Assembly: GCA_964019695.1 (NCBI GenBank)
Contig: OZ026524.1
Location: 21,473,656 to 21,537,655, forward strand
Reading direction: 5' to 3'
DNA: 64,000 nt
Source: Loripinus fragilis
Taxonomy: Eukaryota > Mollusca > Bivalvia > Lucinida > Lucinidae
The notes below the pieces were generated by a model that ran no database searches, was not told where the DNA came from, and was given only the letters and a program-made list of their open reading frames with translations. Made by a program: the position numbers and the translations under genes. Positions 1-64,000 of this stretch are shown here, piece after piece (position 1 is the first letter of the stretch; every line of letters begins with the position of its first letter).

Positions 1-591
1 ATATTACACATTAGCTCAAACCGTCACTTACATGAGATAGACATGTACCCCCTTTGAAGTTGTACACAATAGATCAATAGAATTCGCTGACCGCAATCAA
101 TTATGTAATTTTACAACACACTAATTTACAACTGCATGTGTCACACACATGGACCAAGTGATCAAATAATTGGTGGTTTAATGGGGATAATTAACGTTCA
201 AAACGGTGGATTAATTGGAGACACATTCAGATAAAAAGGTAAGTTAATGACTGTCTTTTTCTTATGAAATGGCATCGAGTTAGGCATTGTAAAATACACT
301 TAAATTGATCAGCAGGATCAGTTATTCGTAACGAGTTATCAGTTTAATTGACTTAGCCGTTGTCGAGATAAACGTTGTGGAATTGCAATGATATACAGGG
401 GAAAATACCGGGACCGGGCCAACGGGTCGAGATAAGTGATAGTATTGAGTTATGCATAGTTGAGTTAACGAGAGTCCACTGTACTTATATAGCAAATAAG
501 ACTATATTCCAGAGCCTTCATCAATGTCACTAGCTTGTAGCGGATGTGCAGTCTTGTCAGAGCTTTCACTGTAAGTACCAAACTCAAGTAC
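1..591. other. Unassigned, no gene seen
   Basis: AT-rich intron or intergenic sequence downstream of DGK exon t. No exon with usable splice sites or recognised repeat was found. Confidence 0.5.
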
Positions 592-776
592 AGTAAAACA
601 TGTGTAAAAAGGCCACTCAAAAATAGACAAATGTTAGCTTAATAAAGGTCGAAAGTATTGCAGAATGCTCCCCTTGGAGCATTCTGCAATACTTTTGACC
701 TGCATCAAGCGAAAAGTGGTTTTGAAAGCCTATTTTTGGTCTATTTGAGAGTGGCCGTTTTACACAGGTTTTACTA
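592..776. mobile_element. MITE, TA-CAGTAAAACC type
   Basis: The ends CAGTAAAACATGTGTAAAA-GCCACTC and complement are followed inward by a palindrome of 'aaagtattgcagaatgctcc'. Other copies are at 14868-15072, 19550-19757, 26780-26958, 27100-27251, 45160-45403 and 47377-47573. Flanking TA suggests a Tc1/mariner-type element. Confidence 0.83.
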
Positions 777-841
777 TACAGGCTCATAGAATTTTGTTCA
801 GAAATAAGAAAACTGGTATTAAATGGCTATGTATAGCATTT

Positions 842-1088
842 TAACCCTTTAAGCGCCAGAAAAATGCATCTGAATAATGATGTCTGCGGAAGTCACCTGC
901 TGCAAATAATTGCCTAACATTACTGACAAATCTAAGTATAGAAGCAAACATGGTGGACCCAGATCAGACTGCTCCTATATGACCAGTCTGATCTAGGTCC
1001 ACACTGTTTGTCATAGAGGCTTCTTAAACATTTCAGCAGACGAGAAAAGCAGATGACTTTTTTGTTGTGATTGGCGCTTTAAGGGTAA
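842..1088. mobile_element. Hairpin MITE, TTAACCCTTTAAGCGCCA ends
   Basis: Inverted ends and a central hairpin (about 945-1012: AGACTGCTCCTATAT plus complement). The right end carries a small deletion. Same family as 54713-54934. Confidence 0.82.
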
Positions 1089-1329
1089 AGCATGTTATTT
1101 CATGTAAATCCTCCGCCAGCAAACAATTCAGTGGTATTTGCCTAAAAACTGAAGGCATCAACACAATTTTGTCATCTGCTGCTGTTGCTATTGTGGCTTT
1201 AAGAGTTTATCTACAAACATGTTTTATCACTAATTCAATACAAGCAATACATACGACACTTATTGATCAGTACAAAATAAAATATACAAAACACTGAGAA
1301 AACCTCGATTCTGGATAATTTGGTCATTT

Positions 1330-1535
1330 TTCTATAATTTCCTTGAAAATGGGTTCATTTAGCCTTTTTCTTGCCATTCACAACAAATTGTCTGCTCTCT
1401 CATCTGCTTATGTACTCTGGAAGCCTCTACTGCAAACAATATGGACCCTGATCAGACTGCTCCTAAGGAAGCAGTCTGATCAAGGTCCATAGTTTTTGCT
1501 TCCAAGGTAGTAGTATTCTGGGGGGCATTTTTGTT
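1330..1535. repeat. Hairpin repeat, 'gatcagactgc' type
   Basis: A central hairpin ATGGACCCTGATCAGACTGC with complement (1439-1502), with arms shared with 55310-55520 and 22335-22520. Hairpins of this style but with different arms recur at 6035-6090, 16415-16475, 32455-32515, 35580-35650 and 43775-43830. Confidence 0.75.
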
Positions 1536-1539
1536 TGTT

Positions 1540-1733
1540 TGAATTGATTCTTTACATCCCAGTCAAAAAAATTTTCAGTTATGTCGAGTTGCGTCTTCCT
1601 GGGTTGAACCAGTACTAAGCTAGGACAAATGTGTCTTGCTCAAGGACACAATGCAGTGGTGCTGGTGAGGCTCAAACCCGCAACCACTCTGTCTCGAGTC
1701 AAGCACTCTACCACTGAGCCACTGCGCTCGCTG
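1540..1733 (-). mobile_element. tRNA-derived SINE (main family)
   Basis: Reverse copy: tail 'gattctttacatcccagtca' first, then 'gttgaaccagtactaagcta', then B and A box complements ending 'actgagccactgcgct'. Same family as 11670-11861. Confidence 0.88.
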
Positions 1734-2039
1734 ATGGAACAAGCAGACATTTTCAGGGGAAAAATATTGGCAGGATAATGGTTAAGAGATGATTGATCTG
1801 GTCCCGAAGTTAAAAACCTTTTTCCTGCTTAGCTCAACTGAGAATGAAATTTCCACTGCTCATAAAAATTAAAATGCTAATGATATTTCTCTCTTTAAAA
1901 CTCTCAGATGTTGAATTTATCATGCTAATAAATGTTAAAATGTCCATGATTGTTGGCCTTTTAACATTTATGTGCAAGATAAATTTCATGCTTAGATGAG
2001 CATGAAAAAAAGTTTTATATACTCAAGGCCTGATGTACA

Positions 2040-3364
2040 GGTTGTTCATATGAGCTCCAATCATAGTGTTATAGATATGTCACCACACTGACCAGACTGC
2101 ATGCATGAGCAGGCTGATCTGAAAAAAAAATTATCCCATACAAGGTTTTCTCACAGTACGCAATGTAGCTCAAATGCAACATCTACTCATATCAACTAAC
2201 ATCATCATCAACACTTCATATATGGCAAATAAAAAGATACCTCTGTGTACACGTAACCACCTCATCAAATTTCAAAGGCAATGATTTTAAGATTAAGACA
2301 CAAATATATACTTAAAACTATCAATCACGTTTTTTTGTTTGCTTTTTAACAAATTTTTTTTTAGCTTAGTTCCATGAAATCTACTCACACTTTTAGCAGA
2401 ATATGCCACTGTCATCTATAATTACAAAATTAGCATAAAAGCTTTGGCCAAACAGTCCCACATTGTTTTATCTCAAATATAAAATGCATCTTTATGCCTG
2501 GAGCTCAATTGCTGGCACTACTATTAAGAGGGATCTTTTCAATTGACATAGTTTGTATATACTAATAATAACCTGAAATGACTGAACTGTTCTTCTCTCA
2601 AGCTGTAGAAAATATCAAACAAACAAACAGGTCAATATATTCCTGTCCAATCGAGGTCATTAGTGGAAAAACTAATAAGGGAGAGTTCAATATCTCAATT
2701 AATCAAAGGGGGCCCCAAGTCGGGACTTACCTGAATGAAACAAAATTTCTTTCACGTAGATAAATATCAATATTATATCAGAAAACACCTAAACACTTCT
2801 TGAGACCACTGTTTTGCCCCCTGGAAGGAGGTCATAATCACCTCATAAAGAGTAGCCTTTTATCTACATGGAAAAGCCCGCAGACAGTGGTACCAGTATT
2901 ATTGCCTCAGAATTTACCTCTTTAACTGTCAGAACATAGGTATTAAGAAGCTGCTCTGAGGGCTGCCACTCTATAGATGATTTTGCCCCATATCATGTTT
3001 CAGAAAAGCTAAAATTGTCTTTCTTTGTAAAGGGGGAGCAATTTTTCCTCAAAGTTGGATAAAAAAAATTGGCAATACAGACAAATTTTGTTAATTCAAA
3101 TTCCTCGTGATCATATTTTTTTATATTGAATTATCAGTAGTTATAGGGGAGTTAGTCATAAACTAATATATATCCCCCAAAATGATTATTTCCTACCAAG
3201 AAATTGCATAGGAAATTAAAATATGCTCATTAATTTGCCATATTCTCCGTTGGTCTCCAATATATCCCAAAAGCTGCAAAATGCTGCATCTTATCATGGC
3301 AACCACTATTTGCTAAGATGGAAACAACCTTTGGGGACAATGAACTTTGTAGACTCTAACTTGC
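2040..3364. other. Unassigned, no gene seen
   Basis: The only open frames are short and lack conserved motifs; no DGK C-terminal exon is visible here. Confidence 0.5.
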
Positions 3365-3746
3365 CACCTATTAACCCTTTACCTCATAGAGAGGCCATTT
3401 AACACTTTTACAAACAGAGCAGACCCAGATCAGGCAGCTCTTGTAAGAGCTGCCTGATCAGGGTCTTCTCTGTTTGCTTATAAATGGAAATATAATATAT
3501 CTGATCATGACAACTGATTCCTTTGTTCTATGTACAAACGTGAAAGTTTATTTATGCAATTATTTGAAAATGGGTGGAGCCTAGCATGAATATTCATGAA
3601 GGAAATAGGGTTGAATTATATAATAGACCATCCAAAAGTTTATGGTATCAAACTCTACGGGCCAGCTTATGAGAAAATGGTACTCATCACATTATTTGGG
3701 TATTGTCTCAAGGAAACCTGTCTTTGGGGGTATGTGACCAAAACAG

Positions 3747-3916
3747 GTTTAGATAAACAAAATTTATGAGCGTGAAATCATCAATATTTTCTTACCCAGC
3801 AATTTTAAAAGATGTTTTGGGTGCTCAAAAGAACCATCTCAATGAGATGGTTCTTTTGAGTACCCACAACATATGTTTTGGTGAGAAATAAGAAAATTAT
3901 TTTTTTGCTTAAGGCC
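3747..3916 (-). mobile_element. Palindromic MITE, 'accgtctcaatgagacggt' family
   Basis: Reverse copy of a family of about 185 bp whose centre is CTCAAAAGAACCGTCTCA with its complement. Other copies: 7734-7926, 8411-8592, 12222-12412, 16720-16905, 21858-22048, 22580-22695, 33137-33332, about 41838-41960, 42040-43146 (split), 45571-45762 and 63390-63568. Confidence 0.85.
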
Positions 3917-4117
3917 TGGACCAAAAAGCATCAACTTAGCCTGCTGAGTTACCCAGACTAGCTAGAATATTGAAATTTTGCATGAAGCAAGTTTATCTAT
4001 TACACTTTCCAGAGAGCACATAACAATGGCCCTGATCAGACTGTGCAGATGTACAGGCTGGTCCAATGAAATTGTTGTTTGCTGCAACAAAATCATGCCT
4101 TCTTGTGTTGAGGCCCA

Positions 4118-4327
4118 TTTGTTTTGTTTTATTTGATTCTTTAAGTCCCATCAACAATCTTTCAGTTATAAAAGGACAGGTCTTCCTGGGTTGAACCAGT
4201 ACTATGCTAGGATTAATGTGTCTTGCTCTAGGACACAATGCAGTGACGCCGGTGAGGCTCGAACCCGTGGCCCCTCGGTCTCGAGTCAAGCACTCTTAGC
4301 CTCTACCACTGAGCCACTGCGCTCCCT
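4118..4327 (-). mobile_element. tRNA-derived SINE (main family)
   Basis: Reverse copy with intact promoter boxes; about 8 extra bases ('ttagcctc') interrupt the A-box side near 4297. Confidence 0.85.
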
Positions 4328-4818
4328 ACAAGGCCCATTTGAAGGTATACTTTAAATGTGCATGCACAGCTGTATGATGCAGCTAGATGTGATTTTTGGT
4401 CTGTGCTCTCAGTCTTTCATTGACCCTTTACTTCATGAATATTCATGCTAGGCTCCACCCACTTTGAATAAATAAACTTTCATGTTGGTACATAGAACAA
4501 AGAAATTACTTGTCATGTCCAGTTATATCATATTTCCATAAGCAAACAGAGTAGATAAGCAAACAGAGTAGACCCTGATCAGGCAGCTCTTAAGAGAGCT
4601 GCCTGATCTGGGTTTGCTCTGTTTGCAAAAGCATTAAAAGGCATTTCTATGAGGTAAAGGGTTAACCATTATACATTGTGTATGTAAGCATTTAAGGCCC
4701 AGGTGAGACTGTTCTGATGTGTAGGCTCGTCTAAGTCTAATGCAATGAGTACCAAAATTTCATGCCCTGACTCATGTGAGACTCCATCAGTCTAGAGAGC
4801 CTAGCTTTTAAAACTCAC

Positions 4819-58333
<53,515 letters not shown>

Positions 58334-59417
58334 CTGTAAAGAAATTAAGAAATGCTTTAACCCTTTGTGTACTAATGGATTCTTCCTGCTGGTTTGAATA
58401 CAATATATTTGGGAGGGTCCATTCTCCAGTATGTGTACTTAAGATTATAGGATCACACATGTTTATTTCATGCATTAACATTTGCCGGCTCTCGAGGAAG
58501 CTGTTTGAACACAAGACTGTTAGGCCGAGTGTTCAAAATTCGTCCGAGGGACCCCGTAAGTGTTAATGCAATGAAACAAACATGTGTGATCGTTATTCTT
58601 GCATATTTTATCTGATTTAAACATAAACCGCGCTGAAAACGTCGTTTAAACATTAAATATCCCTTTTCTTACACTTGATTTCTCACAACAAAATGGCGTC
58701 AGCGTCAACTCTCTAACGTCATTACGTCGACACAACGTCATATATACCCGTGTAACGTCTTCGCGAACGAAAGCATTGGCGAAATGATCAGTCACGGCTG
58801 CGATTCATCCCAGTGTAACGTCATGCATGCAAATTAGGGCCCAGTTTAGGCTTTTTCAAGTAAAATCCATGTTGAAACAGCATGTGAATCTCATGATTTG
58901 AACATGGATTTTGCGGCTTCAAACAGCTTAGCATAACAAATTCCCATGCAAGAATTGCAGATTGATCATATAGTTTGAAAATCTGTTTAAGTATAAGTAC
59001 TGGTTAACTCTTTGTTATCTGGGTAATTTTTCAAGCATTTTTATGTTGTATGCTGATTTTCATGCCCTGGCCATTTTCAAATGGGAGTGGCATATACAGT
59101 GTAGTTTTTTGTTCCCTTATACAGTACATTGTTATTAGCTGATCTGGCTGGCTTCACAACGTTTCGAAAAAGAGGATAACTCTGAGTTTAGCAAGACCAG
59201 GCCACGAGGTTATAAAACTTTTTTCATGCTTGACAACTGAGCATGAAATTTATCCTGCTCATAAATGTTAAACAATTGTTGGCATTTTAACATCTATTAG
59301 CATGATAAATACAACCTCTGAGAGAAAGCAAGAAATCTCTTAATTTGTTGGTATTTTAGTCTTTATGAGCACTCAGTTGAGTTGAGCATGAAAAAAGTTT
59401 TATAACCTCGGGTCCAG

Positions 59418-59600
59418 GGTTAACTCTTTGTCTACTAGTGTCAGCTGCTGATGATCTTTGCAAACAGTTTGGTCCCAGATCTGGATCCAAACTGTTTGAC
59501 ACTCTGATTGTGTTACTGAAAGACTTACATGTATATGAAAAAAGACATTTTGGAAAAAAATCCGAAGACAACAAAAGCATGAAAACTTACCCAGCATGCA
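59418..59600. mobile_element. Hairpin MITE, 'ggatccagatcagg' family (reverse, hairpin collapsed)
   Basis: Reverse copy, one arm of the palindrome lost. A second, shorter forward copy follows at 59750-59885. Confidence 0.76.
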
Positions 59601-61025
59601 ATTAAAAAACACTTAAGATCAACAATAAATTTAAAAGGGAATAAATCCAGGATGAGCAGGAGAAACGTTTTATCAAAATCATGTTCAAATTTTAGAGAAA
59701 ACTCATTTAGGATAGTAAAAATCAGAAATTCTGATGTTAAATATCTTCACCTCTTTTCACGCTGGGTAATTTTGCATGCTTGTCATCTGCTTTTTATTTA
59801 AAAATCATTTTTTCACAGGAATACCAGAATGTCAAGATCAGGCCTGTTTACAAAGGTTATCAGCAGATGACAAAATCACCACTTACAGGTGAGTATTTTT
59901 ATTATCTTTGTAATGGATGGCAAGATGTGTGTTATCAACAGTTACATATAAATACAAATATACTATGCACAATAAATTTAGCAATTGTTTTGTATGGGTG
60001 AGCCTATTCACATCAGATCTCGAGTTTCATTTGCTGTCATGAAGATACAAGCGCCGATCATCTGACCAGATTTTCCATTAAAAAAACTACAGAATTACCA
60101 AATGCAGCGACCATGCTAAAGTGATGTTTAATTTTAAGACTCGCGGGCAACGTGGGTATTTCTGATCATTGGGGGAAGCCGAAACCATTTTCAAACGATT
60201 GTTTGGTCACTGAAAACCAAAAATGCATATCAAATGTTGCAATTTTCTGTACTTTCTCGGAGAAATAAAAAACAAAGATTTCACAAGTTGACGTTTTAGC
60301 TAATGCTTTTACGTTATCGCCTTTAAACGGTGGTTCTAGTCTGGTTTTCTTGAACCACATTAACAAGTAAAACTGCTAATGCCTTTCAACACATTCAGGC
60401 CAATACTGTTGAATGAAACATCTTCACTAGTACAGTGCACGAGCCAAAAGATAAAATCTAACATCAACGTTATCTCGCAAATGCTTCACACCATTTTTCA
60501 GTAACTCAAGGTTTAATCAACCAAAAGATGAGTTACATTGTAAGCCTATGACATCTTTGTAAACTGATACTCTGTTGAATTAAAATGCCAATTAACATTA
60601 GAATTTTAATCAGATGATGACTACGTGTTGACGTCATTGATGGCAGCTGATTTTTTCAGCTTGAACTCTCTATCACATCTGTCACATAACCAATAGTTTT
60701 TGTAGGCGTATGATGCATTAGGAAGATGAAAGACCATCAAACGAAAAATCACAAGCTTATCCTTTTAGCATTACTTACAATGGGTGTGATTTTTGCTTAC
60801 TGACCCCTTCTGCAATTCTTGCTCTCCCCAAATGCCTATTTAAAGGATGGCATCTGAAGTTTCGTGGTTTCATTTGCCTAAGATCCTGTTCTCGTCATTG
60901 CAATTGAAATTGATCGGCACTGCACAAAGATGAGCATAAAAAGATGTGAAACATAAGAAATTGCTAAACTTATTGTGCATAGTATATATAAGTAGCTGAA
61001 TCACTGAACTATTTATTTTTCTTAT
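59600..61025. other. Upstream DGK intron, mostly unassigned
   Basis: Apart from the MITE fragment at 59750-59885 nothing is recognised; no C1 or PH domain exon is visible. Confidence 0.5.
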
Positions 61026-61360
61026 TAATTGGTTGCATGATGGGTAATTTTTCATGATTTTTGTTGTCTGCTGATTATTTTTTTTTTTCAAAACTAACTA
61101 TCAAAAAAAAATCTTCAGAGTTTTAAGCAGTTTTGGATCCAGATCAGGCCCCAAGGTTAAAAAAAACCTTTTTCATGCTCAACTCAACAGAGCATGAAAT
61201 TTATCCTGCGCATGAATGTTAAAATGCCAACAATTGTTGGCATTTTAACATATATTAGAAGGATAAATACAGCCTCTAAGAATTTCAAAGCAAGAAAAAT
61301 CTTTATATACTGGATGCAAACTGTTTGCAAAGGTTATCAACAGATGACAAAAGATGTCAC
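61026..61360. mobile_element. Hairpin MITE, 'ggatccagatcagg' family, split by another repeat
   Basis: The left half ends 'ggatccagatcaggcccc' at 61152 and the right half resumes 'tggatgcaaactgtttgc' at 61312. Between them sits a copy of the 'gagcatgaaatttatcctg' palindromic repeat also seen at 1810-2030 and 59195-59405. Confidence 0.78.
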
Positions 61361-61599
61361 TGGCAGATGTGGATATTCTAGAGACGTGTCTGCCAGAGAA
61401 AAATACATTTTGTCAAACAGACCAATCTTCCAAGTGGAACAGTCATATGGTTAAGCAAAACAGCAAAATTCTTTTAAGACAGACAAATCTTTGAAGTGAA
61501 ACAGGCCGATTTTGTGATTGGGACTGCCAATGGCAGACAACTCTTTCGATCAGGATAGTAAAATCTTTTCGGTCAAACAGACAGCTCTTTATCTTTTGA

Positions 61600-61865
61600 G
61601 GCCACACAGAATATGGGCCTCGACGTGAGAAAACCTGTCTTTGGGGGTTTGCGAACAACACAGGCGCAGACCAGCCAGCCCATCCGCGCAGTCTGGTCAG
61701 CGCCTTTGTTATTCACGTTTTCCAAAGTAACATATCTAAGACTTGCTACGAGCACAATTTCAATTTTCTAGCTAGTCTCTGTAGCTGTGCAGGCTGGTTT
61801 GAATCTAACTTTGTCGGAAACCCCGAAGACAGGTTTTTGTCGTGACGAGGCCCATATATAAGCCA
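61600..61865. mobile_element. MITE with TATGGGCCTCG ends
   Basis: Ends 'tatgggcctcgacgtgagaa' and 'gtcgtgacgaggcccatata' with inner palindrome 'cgcagaccagccagcc'. A related, partial copy is at about 7458-7710, and shorter traces occur near 3715 and 19795. Confidence 0.78.
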
Positions 61866-62204
61866 ACAAATGAGATGTTGCTACTTATCGCAAAAGCTTA
61901 GACGGCAAGAAACAGAAACCACACGAATATTTTAGTTTAGCCCCACACGTTTTTTTTTATTATTTCTTATCCCTTATTACGGTTTGGGTGTGTCTGACAC
62001 AAAATCAATTTTTCTAATTAACATGTATTTACTAGAAATATCATGAAACACCATAACATCTCTTATTTCCCAACAGATGTGACGAAGGCAAGCAAACAGT
62101 GTAGACCCAGATCTTTGACTATACTGCTTTAAATTATATATTAAGACAATATGTGTCTATGTATTGCATGCTTGAAAATAACACTTTACTCTATCTGCTA
62201 GAGT

Positions 62205-62390
62205 TGTCTGTGTAAAATCTTTGCAAACAGTTTCAACCCAGATCAGGCCCACCTGATCAGGATCCAAACTGTTTGACACTGATCAGGATCCAAACTGATT
62301 GACACTCTGATGATATACCTGAAATTTTTTTGTTGAAAAAGTGAATTTGAAAAAGAAAATCAGCAGACGACAAAAAATGAAAAATGAACA
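62205..62390. mobile_element. Hairpin MITE, 'ggatccagatcagg' family (reverse)
   Basis: Reverse copy with an internal 30-bp direct repeat ('ctgatcaggatccaaactg' twice). Confidence 0.78.
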
Positions 62391-62403
62391 CCCTCACCAT
62401 ATG

Positions 62404-62632
62404 AGCTGCGACATGAGATTTCCAACTATATGGAATGTGCGACCAGCAAAGGCTCAGATCAGCATACGCGCAGACTGATCAGTGCCTTTGCTAGACACAT
62501 AAATATTCTATGACTCTTAGGCTACTGACCGTACATCATTTGGAGTTTCTAAGCTTTAATGGAGGCTGCACATGCCCGTTTGAGTCTACACTATTTAAAA
62601 TGCCACATTGTTGGAAATCATATGTCGTGCCT
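62404..62632. mobile_element. MITE, 'gatttccaacaatgtgg' family
   Basis: Whole copy with both ends, moderately diverged. Confidence 0.81.
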
Positions 62633-63044
62633 AATATGTGACATGTTATTATAAGATTGGTTGCATAATACTTGATTGTTCAAAATACCTGAACGGAGAA
62701 GGTACCTTTTATTTTTTTAAATATAGTTTTTCCTATTTAGCTTAGTTCACACGTTATAATCAATCATCATGGCAAAGCAGATAGTGCTGATCTTGCAGTT
62801 TCCCCCACATGTACTTTTTGTAGGTGTGCCTACATGCAGACATTTTCTAGGACGTATTTTAAAAACTCCCTGAATCAATAATACTCTTCAAATCCTGAAA
62901 AATGTCGCATAATTTTTTGTTTTCTGCCTATTTTTTTTTCAAATTCAACTTTTTAAGTGTGTTTTTTGTTGTCTGCCTTTTTTGCTTTTAATCAACTTTT
63001 TAAAAAAAAATCTTGCAGGAATACCATCAGATTATCCTTAACTC

Positions 63045-63245
63045 TTTGCATGATAGGTACTTTTTCATGATTTTTTGTTGTCTGCTCACTTTTTTTCAAA
63101 ATCAACTTTTTCGAAAAATTCTTTCAGGAATACTATCAGAGTGTCAAACAGTTTGGATCCAGATCAGGCCTGACATTTGGGTCCAAACTGTTTGCAAAGG
63201 TTATAAGGAGATGACAATCTTGCCACTGGCAGGCAAAGAGTTAAA
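63045..63245. mobile_element. Hairpin MITE, 'ggatccagatcagg' family
   Basis: Forward copy with the palindrome shortened. A left-arm fragment of the same family precedes it at about 62900-63020. Confidence 0.8.
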
Positions 63246-63389
63246 AAAAAATACTAATTTGTTGTCTGATGCAATCATAAAATTTTTAAGCAGACAACAT
63301 GAAGAATTTTCTAGAGAGCATTTGAATATACAAAGCAGACGTAAAAAGCAGGCATTTTATGACAAAAAATTGCCAGGATAACAGACCTC

Positions 63390-63568
63390 CAGGAAAGAGC
63401 ACACAAAAATTACTTTTCTTATTTCTCAACCAAAATATATGTTGTGGATACTCAAAAGAACCGTCTCCATGAGACGGTTCTTTTGAGCACCCAAGACATA
63501 TGTTTAAACTGATGGGTAAGAAAATAATCACAATTTTACGCTTAAAAATTGCTTAACTGGCCCTATGG
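63390..63568 (+). mobile_element. Palindromic MITE, 'accgtctcaatgagacggt' family
   Basis: Full copy with a near-perfect hairpin (63447-63490). Confidence 0.84.
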
Positions 63569-63584
63569 GATAAGAGTAAAGGGT

Positions 63585-64000
63585 ACTAGGCTTTCAAGTG
63601 CCCATCAACAGAAAAGTAGGGAAAAGGTAGAGATAAAAATTTGGAAAAAGCAGTGAAAAAGTAGGGCTTATCGGTGTAAAAAAAGTAGGGATAGTAGAGC
63701 TTTTCCAAAATAAAATTCATTACAACTAGTTGTTTGAAATAAGTAATTTCAGATTAAATGAGCAGGATGATACCTGTGACAATAGAACTAGCCAAACAGA
63801 GAAACCTTTAGGTTAAACACTAAAATTTTAGGTGTTAAGCGGAGCGCTCCCTGAATGAACATAGAAGTTATTTTATAAAATCTGAGCGAGCGAAAAGAGC
63901 GAGGAAAAATTTCTGGTTTTTTAATTGTAAATGACATTTTAGGGTGAAAAAGTAGGGATAGTAGGGCATTTTCAGGAAAAAGTAGGGAAAAGTAGGGGTA
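63585..64000. repeat. 'aaaagtaggga' repeat cut by window end
   Basis: Short imperfect repeats of AAAAAGTAGGGA occur at 63614-63700 and 63950-64000, around a plain AT-rich centre. It is likely an element with both ends rich in this motif; the right edge is beyond the window. Confidence 0.5.

Larger units (their letters stand above)
3365..4670. repeat. Pair of inverted repeats (about 235 bp) around two other repeats
   Basis: 3365-3605 and 4425-4670 are inverted copies (shared landmarks 'cctcatagagaggccattt', a GATCAGGCAGCTCT hairpin, 'gtggagcctagcatgaatat'). The palindromic MITE 3747-3916 and the SINE 4118-4327 lie between. Confidence 0.78.

Noticed and set aside
2890..2960. Possible small DGK exon near GTAAAT on the minus strand
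   Set aside because: The splice-bounded stretch would be only about 8 nt and matches nothing in the family.

Overview
The window is animal nuclear DNA: AT-rich, with one widely spread gene of short GT-AG exons and introns packed with palindromic MITEs and tRNA-derived SINEs. The repeat style (a SINE whose tRNA-like head reads as 'gctcagtggtagagtgcttgactcgag' in parts, dozens of hairpin MITEs, and an array resembling bivalve pearl/Helitron-associated elements) suggests a bivalve mollusc. That taxon is an inference; the intron structure and gene family only prove a metazoan.

The host gene lies on the minus strand. Twenty exons between 58333 (5'-most seen) and 4819 (3'-most seen) join with compatible phases at every junction into 2370 nt, or 790 codons, without a stop. 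The product is a type II diacylglycerol kinase (DGK delta/eta class). It runs from the end of the second C1 zinc finger, through the catalytic domain (GGDGS and FGTGNDLAR motifs) and a long linker, through the accessory domain, to the helical region that follows it. The PH domain, most of the C1 domains and any C-terminal SAM domain lie outside the window. No other host gene is convincing.

Everything else is intron, and most of it is repeats. From low to high coordinate: hairpin MITEs and SINEs at 0.6-8.5 kb; CAG-ended elements with 5-bp target duplications at 6.8, 15.8, 17.8, 19.1, 34.8, 38.3 and 57.0 kb; a minisatellite split by three insertions at 20.2-21.7 kb; two decayed Tc1/mariner transposons at 28.4-31.6 kb; a compound (CT)n(AT)n microsatellite at 37.3 kb within a possible 4.6-kb element; a nested mariner-type MITE at 42.2 kb; a three-monomer higher-order tandem array at 47.9-49.5 kb full of nuclear-receptor half-sites and vitellogenin-type estrogen response palindromes; a 2.7-kb element at 49.7-52.5 kb with about 355-bp inverted repeats, an 8-bp target duplication and an unusual ORF remnant; and a SINE split by a 1.48-kb TA-flanked element that itself carries another element at 56.3-58.1 kb.

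The points most worth following are the receptor-site array, the long-TIR element, the exon 7 splice donor that coincides with a MITE end, and two partial exon duplications inside the kinase gene.
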